Source: Cryptomeria japonica
Lineage: Eukaryota; Streptophyta; Pinopsida; Cupressales; Cupressaceae
DNA: 64,000 nucleotides
Direction of reading: 5' to 3'
Assembly: GCF_030272615.1 (NCBI RefSeq)
Contig: NC_081405.1
Span: forward strand, 575,035,752 to 575,099,751
Shown here in pieces: positions 58,071 through 64,000 of this stretch (the stretch's first letter is position 1; every line of letters starts with the position of its first letter). A program made the translations under genes and the position numbers. Under the pieces are notes generated by a model, which searched no databases, was not told the DNA's origin, and worked only from the letters and a program-made list of their open reading frames with translations.

Positions 58071-58123
58071 GCGAGTTAGTATTTACTATATGCTTATGTT
58101 TCCTTAAACATTAATCATTTGGT

Positions 58124-58418
58124 TGTTAGAAAAATATTATTCAATATTTCCTAAGTGAATTGATATTTATAGTAGGGAAGTTGGAGTTTACCTACTCCCT
58201 ACCTACCCTTTAATCCTATTAAGACATGTGAGATTTTGCTTCATTCTCTTATCTAAAAATCCTGCCTATTTATGCTAGGATTTTGTACATTCTTAATCAT
58301 CTCAATATCTTAATATCCTAAAATCTCAATGACATCATTATTTATAAAAAAATAATATTATTCTTTTGTGAATGGTATATTGTTGTTTGTGATCATGAAA
58401 TATAGTCTTTTACCAACA
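58124..58418 (+). repeat. Short copia-type LTR (solo or 5' LTR of a relic)
   Basis: Starts TGTTAGAAAAATATTATTCA and ends TCTTTTACCAACA, directly followed by a primer-like site. About 295 bp. No partner LTR was found in the window. Confidence 0.6.
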
Positions 58419-58430
58419 TGGTATCAGGTC
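58419..58430 (+). other. Primer-binding-like site
   Basis: TGGTATCAGGTC beside the LTR end: the first nine bases match the initiator tRNA-Met complement exactly. Confidence 0.65.
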
Positions 58431-59582
58431 CTTCTTCCAACATCACCTTCGGTATTTGAGAATCTTCATTAATGTTTGATTCAGGTCAAATTATTTCTAT
58501 GGAAGGGTATTTATTGAATGATTATTTTTCCATTATAATTTGGTAAAAATCATTTTCACTTTATTATTTATTACTCTATTTTATAATGATATAATTATCT
58601 ATTTATTTATCCTTGGTTGTATTGGTCGACACTAATTTCATCAACTTGCACCATTATTTGAGATCATTAGTGGTAGCTAACCTATCCAGAGGTTCTATTT
58701 CCTTGTGGAGAACAAGATCTTTTTTTTAGTTTAATATTTGTTAATCTCATTTGATGCCATATTTTGATACATTTGATGAAATTCTTTGAAATTTGTAAGT
58801 TTGATCGATTCCATGACACATTTTACTTATGGAATTAGGGTTTACTACAATTTGCATTTGTTTTAGGTTTGATGATATTTATTTGGCAACTAGTTGATAT
58901 TGAGATGTCAAGGCATATGATTTATTTGTGGGGCACAATTTTGTCCATATTCACTACAATGGTTCCCCTTTTTATTAGTTAGGGCATCTTTCTCACTATA
59001 TATCATAGTGCCATGTTGGAAGTAACCACTAGCATGTATTCTCCTCTTTGGATGACACTTTATTACCATCTACAAGATTGTGTATTGTCGATAAAATATC
59101 TATGTGGCAAATATTATTATTGTCAATGACATTCTAGTGCAAAGGGCTCCTTTCTTTACCTTGTCCATGGTCTATGTGATTGGTTGACTCAAGGATTTTT
59201 ATAGAGGTCTTATCTACTCTATGATAATATTCATTTTGGATTTAGATGGTGGTGTGATGAATTGTTAGACTTGTTGTAGATTGGCCCATGAAATACTTTG
59301 GGCAATTCATCCTTCCTCATTGACCAATTTTTTAATTATTAGAGAAAATTTATAAAGTTTTTTCATAAAATAATTTCATTTAGGGTTTTGTTTGTGCACA
59401 CATTCGATTGGCAGGTTCATTTGAAGCTACATTTGAAGCCATTGTTTCATATGTTTTGTCCCACACTCAAAAATTTTCTATAGTAATAAGGCTTTAACTA
59501 CCCTGTTGATAAAATAATTATCAAGAGATTAAGCTCACTGATGTGCACTTGCAAAGTTTTACTTGGCAATTTTACTAGTGCT
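58431..59582. other. Interior of a decayed copia relic, no readable gene
   Basis: Follows the primer-like site but contains only short scraps on both strands; no gag, protease or polymerase motif is recognised. Confidence 0.4.
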
Positions 59583-61135
59583 TGTTGATAACTCAATGAT
59601 GAATGAATAGTACCAAACCGGTACTAAGAGGCGGGGGTGAATCAGTATAGGAAAAATACTATCCAAAACCAGTTTGTTAGCAAATACTCCAAGTGACTGG
59701 CGAGCAATGACACTGGTTGAAATAGAGTGCAACCGGTAAGACCTAGAACAACTAAAACAATCATAAACTGGTTACTCACTAAGATTTCTTTTTAGCTCAA
59801 AACTATAGTACCATTACACCCTCATGCATGAATAGGTAAACTATCATTAGATCTTCACAGTAGTTAGTTCAATATGTTTTATAGATAGGCATAAAACATA
59901 GAACCATCATATGCTCAACAGGTAATAACAAAGCATCACACATGACACACATATTTTTCATGTGGAAACACAACTGGGAAAAACCAGGGTGGGGATGAGT
60001 ACCCAAAAGCTGCTTTTTGAACTCTTTAGAAGTTCGCTTTGTTAGGAGCCTTGTCTGGTTAAAGACATTACAATAGGTTCTACTAGGAACTGATCTTGTT
60101 AGGGATCACCCAGTTAAGGGATGGCTATAATACCCAGTTAAGGGTTAAACTAGTTAGGGTTACCTTGTTAGAGGATTTCAAGAACTCAATAGCTAAAGGA
60201 TCTCCAGAGCTCTATAGCTTCCCAAAACTCAATAACTTCGAGTTACCTTGTTAAAGGATTTGTATCAAGTCGGTTAAGGCTACCTTGTTAAGGGATTTCA
60301 CAACTGTTGAAGTGGTAAAAGATCAACAGGAGTTACAATGATCTGGTAATAGCACTCAATGATAATGCAGATCTATTTTAGCTCCTCTTCACTTTCTGCA
60401 CATTCACTTTGCAGGTATCTCTTCTCTCCTTTGGTCTGGAAAGAATCACGTATCACTTCCCTTGGATACACACATACAACTTTTGCCAAGAACTTTAGAA
60501 AGGAACACAACATCGACCTTATGGGAAACAGATAGGTCGGTAGCAAAAACCCTAAACCCTAAACCTGTTGGGTTAAGCAATTCAAAATGGTTCAATCTTG
60601 ACCATTGAATCATACTGCATAAAATGCAACAATCTTGAATCAATCTCAAGACATTCTCCATCATCCATTACCCACCGATTTCATGGAGGCTGATAACCCA
60701 TCATGCATTATCACCATTTGACAAACTTCGCACATTCCCAAGGTGGATAGGGATAGTCTTCTTCATGCAAGATCCTTCACGTGCACAGGGCTTATGTGGC
60801 AAGACTATCTATTCTCCATTGTACTGCTAACTCATCACACAAAGATCACCGATTGAGTCACACAGGCTTGAGGTACTCCAACCAAAAATCTTTAAGTGGA
60901 AACTACCCACCAACCGATAGTCATACAATGCTTCCATGTGCCAGTTCCCATAACTACATGTCGGTTCACCTTGAGCAAATATGTCGCTTCACTTTGGCAT
61001 GTATACCGGTTCACACATCTGCTAGTTCTCTCTTCTCACATTTCACATATGCCGGTTCACTTCATATCACATATTGATATCAATGACAACATACAATATC
61101 ATTATGTCTTCATACTAGTTCACATAATGCCAACA
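59583..61135 (-). repeat. copia3 3' LTR (1553 bp)
   Basis: On the minus strand it starts TGTTGGCATTATGTGAACTA at 61135 and ends ...ACTCAACA-like (plus-strand TGTTGATAACTC at 59583). Its length is close to the 1549-bp copia1 LTR. It contains two and a half CCCTAAA units near 60546-60564. Confidence 0.85.
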
Positions 61136-61206
61136 ATCTCCCCCTTTGGCATTCATGGCAATATACAAAGATATCTCTCCACTTCACTCCTTCTCCCCCT
61201 TTGACA
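61136..61206 (-). other. copia3 purine tracts
   Basis: Minus-strand ATGCCAAAGGGGGAGAT directly beside the LTR, and TGTCAAAGGGGGAGA about 50 bases inside. This matches the two-tract layout of copia1. Confidence 0.8.
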
Positions 61207-61349
61207 ACAAGACCAAAGTGGAGGCACAAGCATCCCTGTTCCATTATGCTACTCCCCCTAAGGAGTAGCAACCTTCAACACATCAATCAACAAACATTTG
61301 ACTATGGAATACTTGACTGATGTGGAACAAATACATTTAGTTCACCTCT

Positions 61350-62040
61350 TGAAGGGGCAGTATCCCTAATTCACCTCTTAAGTGTGTAAATTTATTCTTT
61401 AGAAGACGCTTGGTGAATATGTCTACTAACTGCTCCTTACTGGAAACATGTTCCAGTGCAATCTCTTTATTCTGAACCTTTTTCCTCAAGAAATGATACT
61501 TAATTTATTCTTGAGGAAAAAGGTTCAGAATAATTGGTTCTAGAATGTAAAACCAGATTCTTTGAAATGTTGATAGCACTTGTGTTATCAAAGAATATAC
61601 TTACCGGTTCAGATACAAGGATTTTGAAGCCATTTAAAACATGCTTCATCTAGATTGTCTGAGTGCAGTTCATGAAAGCTGCAACATAATCCGCTTCCAC
61701 TATAGGCTGAGAGATACAACTCTACTTTTTACTCATCCATGAGACTAGTCTACCATCGAGAAATAATGCACCACCGGTTGTGCTTTTTCGGTCATCCACA
61801 TTACCTGCCCAATCAACATCTGTGAATACTTTCAGAATGAAATCATTTCTATATGGGTACCACAATCCATAGTCAACTGTTCCCTTCAGATACCTAAGAA
61901 TCCGCTTGACTGCAACCAAGTGGGATTCTCTTGGACATTTCTGAAACCTTACAGTAATGCCAACTACATGTGCAATATTTGGTCTGCTATGCACTACATA
62001 ATGCAACTTACCAATCATTGATCGATATTCCTTCTCATCA
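61350..62040 (-). pseudogene. copia3 RNase H
   Basis: SMIGKLHYVVHSRPNIAHVV and VFTDVDWAGNVDDRKSTTGG (first Asp) are open. After a TAG at SKK the frame continues with EADYVAAFMNC (Glu retained, unlike copia1) and FFDNTSAINI (Asp), then KEQLVDIFTK. A TAG replaces the Trp codon of the usual IWMKH. The inverted duplication at 61467-61533 disrupts the last part. Confidence 0.85.
61467..61533. repeat. Perfect 26-bp inverted duplication, 15-base loop
   Basis: 61467-61492 and 61508-61533 are exact reverse complements (first arm begins TTATTCTGAACC). It lies in the C-terminal RNase H coding region, where copia1 has no such insert, so the second arm was probably copied from the first by template switching. 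Confidence 0.95.
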
Positions 62041-62906
62041 ACCAATGTGAAGTCATCTTCTTTTGACAATTTCCAACCAGCCACCATCGGTGTACCAACT
62101 AGTTTGCTATCTTCTAGGCCAAAGGTCTTCAACACCTCTTTGACATATTTGGATTGAGTGATAAAGATTCCATCTTTCATCTGCTGGATCTGTAGTCCAA
62201 TGAAGAACTTAATCTCCCCTATGAGTGACATTTCAAACTCTTTCTTCATCTCATCAACAAACTCATGACTCATCTTGTCATCTCCACCAAAGATAATGTC
62301 ATCAACAAAAACCTCACAGATCAAGATCTGATCTCCTTCAGACTTCAAGTAGATATTGCTATCTTCACTTGTTCTTTCAAATACAATCTTCACAAGATGG
62401 GAATGTAGGCGCACATACCATGCCCCAGGTGCTTGCTTTAGACCATATAAGGCTTTATGTAGCCTACATACCATGTCACTATCTTCAGATAGGGCAAACC
62501 CATCTGGTTTCTCAATATACACCTATTCTTCAAGTACACCATTTAGGAATGGAGACTTTACATCCATTTGATATACTTTGAACCCTTTAAAAGCTACATA
62601 TACAAGAAGCATACAACCTCCTTCCAATCTGGCTATAGGAGCAAAGGTTTCTCCATAGTCTTCTCCTTCTTCTTGAGCATATCCTTTGCACGCCAATTTG
62701 GCTTTATTCCTAATCACTGTGCCATTCTCATTCAGCTTGTTTTTGAACACCAATTTGGTTCCAATGACATTTTTATGCTCCGGTCTGGGTACCAAGGACC
62801 ATGTACCATTTTTCTCTATCTGGTCAAGTTCCTCTTCCATTGCCTTGATCCAGTCTTCATCTTTATGAGCCTCTTTGAATGATTTAGGCTCAAATTCAGA
62901 GATCAT
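62041..62906 (-). pseudogene. copia3 reverse transcriptase, nearly open
   Basis: From 62906: WIKAMEEELDQIEKNGTWSL, NVIGTKLVFKNKLNENG, GYAQEEGEDYGETFAPIARL and MDVKSPFLNGVLEE, then one TAG (62523-62525). It continues in the same frame VYIEKPDGF, LHKALYGLKQAPGAW, the polymerase box VFVDDIIFGGDD (Asp pair at residues 74-75 of the second piece) and EIKFFIGLQIQQM. Apart from the single TAG the domain is complete and the catalytic residues are intact, so decay is recent compared with copia1. Confidence 0.92.
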
Positions 62907-63308
62907 ACATGAGTTTTCTCTGACCTTTCTTCTTGTGAGGATTCCTGCATCCTTATCTCCTATGATCTACTTAGGATCATGATTCAGTTTGACATACCGA
63001 GGAATGGTCTTGACTGGTTCTTCTTTCTTTTTTTCTTCATCCTCATCTTCATCAGTATCGGCATTCATCGGTTCAGGAACACTATTACTGGTACTTGCTT
63101 GACTGACAACTAGTTCCTAGAAGGTTGCAACCGGTTCATTTACAACTTGCTGACTGTCGGTTTCCTCAGTTTTCTTAGAGGATTCATTAACTCTTACATT
63201 AATACTTTCCATATTTCTCTGAGTCTTATTGTTGTAACACTTGAGAGCTTTACTCTTGGTGGAATATCCTAGGAATATTCCCTCATCACATTTAGCTTCA
63301 AATTTTCC
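62907..63308 (-). pseudogene. copia3 integrase C-terminus and linker
   Basis: Same frame as RT: GKFEAKCDEGIFLGYSTKSK, a Thr/Asn/Glu-rich linker with TSNSVPEPMNADTDEDEDEE, and PRYVKLNHDPK. TAG codons occur near 63115 and 62969. Confidence 0.8.
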
Positions 63309-63731
63309 CTAATGTTCACTCCTTTTGATGTAACATTTGCTACCAAATACCCTAAAGTAGCTAACCACAGGTGTCTTACCGGTCCAATACTCATAAGGAG
63401 TTTTGTCCTTACCTTTCTTGATGAGTACCCGATTCATTGTGTAGACTGCAGTGCTCACTGCTTCTCTCCAAAAGGTGTGAGCTACCTTTCCTTGAATCAA
63501 CATGGTTGTAGCTACTTCACCTACAGTTCGGTTATTCCTCTTTGGAAGGCCATTCTGCTGTGGAGTCTGGTGGGTAGATAGTTGCCTCTTGATGCCAAAT
63601 TCTTCACAATACTTGTTGAATTCACTGGAAGTGAATTCCCCTCCTTGATCAGTTCTGAGACATTTGATCCTTTTACCGCTTTCCTTCTCCACTAATGCTC
63701 TAAATGCCATCAGAATCTCTTCATCATTCAT
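63309..63731 (-). pseudogene. copia3 integrase core fused to a gag remnant
   Basis: KALVEKESGKR-type wording then CLRTDQGGEFTSSEFNKYCE (Asp), STHQTPQQNGLPKRNNRTVG and HTFWREAVSTAVYTMNRV. The catalytic Glu of the usual NG--ER motif is Lys here (LPKRN). The first about ten residues (MNDEEILMAF) belong to gag: copia1 has NDEENLMMW... at the same point of Gag. Zinc knuckle, protease and the integrase zinc-binding part are missing. The junction lies near 63690-63702. Confidence 0.85.
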
Positions 63732-64000
63732 TTCTCTGCTCTATCTAGGTTCACTACTAGTGCTAGCTTCTTTTCCTTTTCTAGATGGGAGGCTTTAAAT
63801 GCTGATTTAGTCTTTTGAACACTGCCATCAAAACTATTTAGCTCATAGGCTATCAACTTGGCTATGATGGAGTCCAAGTATACCTTAGTCTTGTCTATTG
63901 ATCTCAGCTCCTGAATAGCAGTAACCCTTATTGCATAGACTGGCAACAAGGATCTCAGGACTTTTCTTACCACAGTGGAATCTTCTATTTTACCACTTGC
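63732..64000 (-). pseudogene. copia3 gag (partial)
   Basis: LLPVYAIRVTAIQELRSIDK and SIIAKLIAYELNSFDGSV match copia1 Gag (AIQELRSVSSDKVIVDSLIG, LTAFELNSFD). It runs off the window on its N-terminal side. A stop and a frameshift separate it from the fused integrase frame. Confidence 0.85.

Larger units (their letters stand above)
59583..64000 (-). mobile_element. copia3: minus-strand copia element, 3' part (runs off the window)
   Basis: A 3' LTR, purine tracts, RNase H, RT, linker, integrase core and gag read right to left. The protein wording is close to copia1, so it is the same family. The 5' LTR lies beyond 64000. It carries an internal deletion between gag and integrase and a 26-bp inverted duplication in the RNase H end. 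All six in-frame stops I located in integrase-RT-RNase H are TAG. Confidence 0.9.

Noticed and set aside
60544-60566. Interstitial telomere sequence (CCCTAAA units)
   Set aside because: Only two and a half units inside the copia3 LTR; too short to mean a telomere event.
1-64000. CRISPR array, bacterial operons, rRNA or tRNA genes
   Set aside because: The repeats here are transposon or satellite type, the coding is eukaryotic retroelement type, and no tRNA or rRNA signature was seen on either strand.

Overview
The window looks like plant nuclear DNA from a large, repeat-rich genome, probably a gymnosperm. The support is the low GC content, plant-type Ty1/copia and Ty3/gypsy elements nested in one another, gag and protease wording I associate with conifer elements, and the near absence of host genes. 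The lineage is inferred; no sequence here proves it. I found no rRNA, tRNA or CRISPR. The only plausible host-derived coding sequence is a short RING-H2 finger ORF (25260-25595).

Layout. 1-7500: a decayed gypsy-type unit with an LTR-like 3' end, leader with primer-binding-like site, and one long gag-containing frame with no pol. 7500 to about 19050: element A, a large class II-like element with clustered GGGTGCCCG words near both ends, a (+) proline-rich gene 1 and a convergent (-) transposase-like gene 2. About 19080-25030: a second gypsy relic in the order gag, protease-like, archaeal-type RNase H, RT, start of the usual RNase H. 25030-25595: a piece of a copia-family ORF followed by the RING-H2 ORF. 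26382-29436: an old 3.05 kb non-autonomous copia-type element with an unusual hydrophobic ORF. 29437-33140: AT-rich, with an antisense integrase relic.

33141-56178 is one copia element (here copia1), with 5-bp ATACA duplications at both outer edges. Its 3' LTR is split (39181-39932 and 55327-56173) by a 15.4 kb insertion, element B. Element B is a relative of element A, with its own gene 1, a truncated gene 2, a 359-bp tandem array, a 3.6 kb array of 90/180-bp palindromic units between GA and CT tracts, and a younger Gag-protease-only copia element (copia2, 50097-54337, TSD AAATT) inserted in it. 56179-59582 holds more relics: a third copy of the element B terminus, an antisense integrase, and an LTR with primer site. 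59583-64000 is the 3' part of a minus-strand copia element (copia3) related to copia1, with an internal deletion that joins gag to integrase.

Order of events: an older relic landscape, then copia1, then element B into its 3' LTR, then copia2 into element B. The most interesting content is the element A/B family: two convergent genes, end repeats that differ between copies, and captured or amplified satellite arrays.
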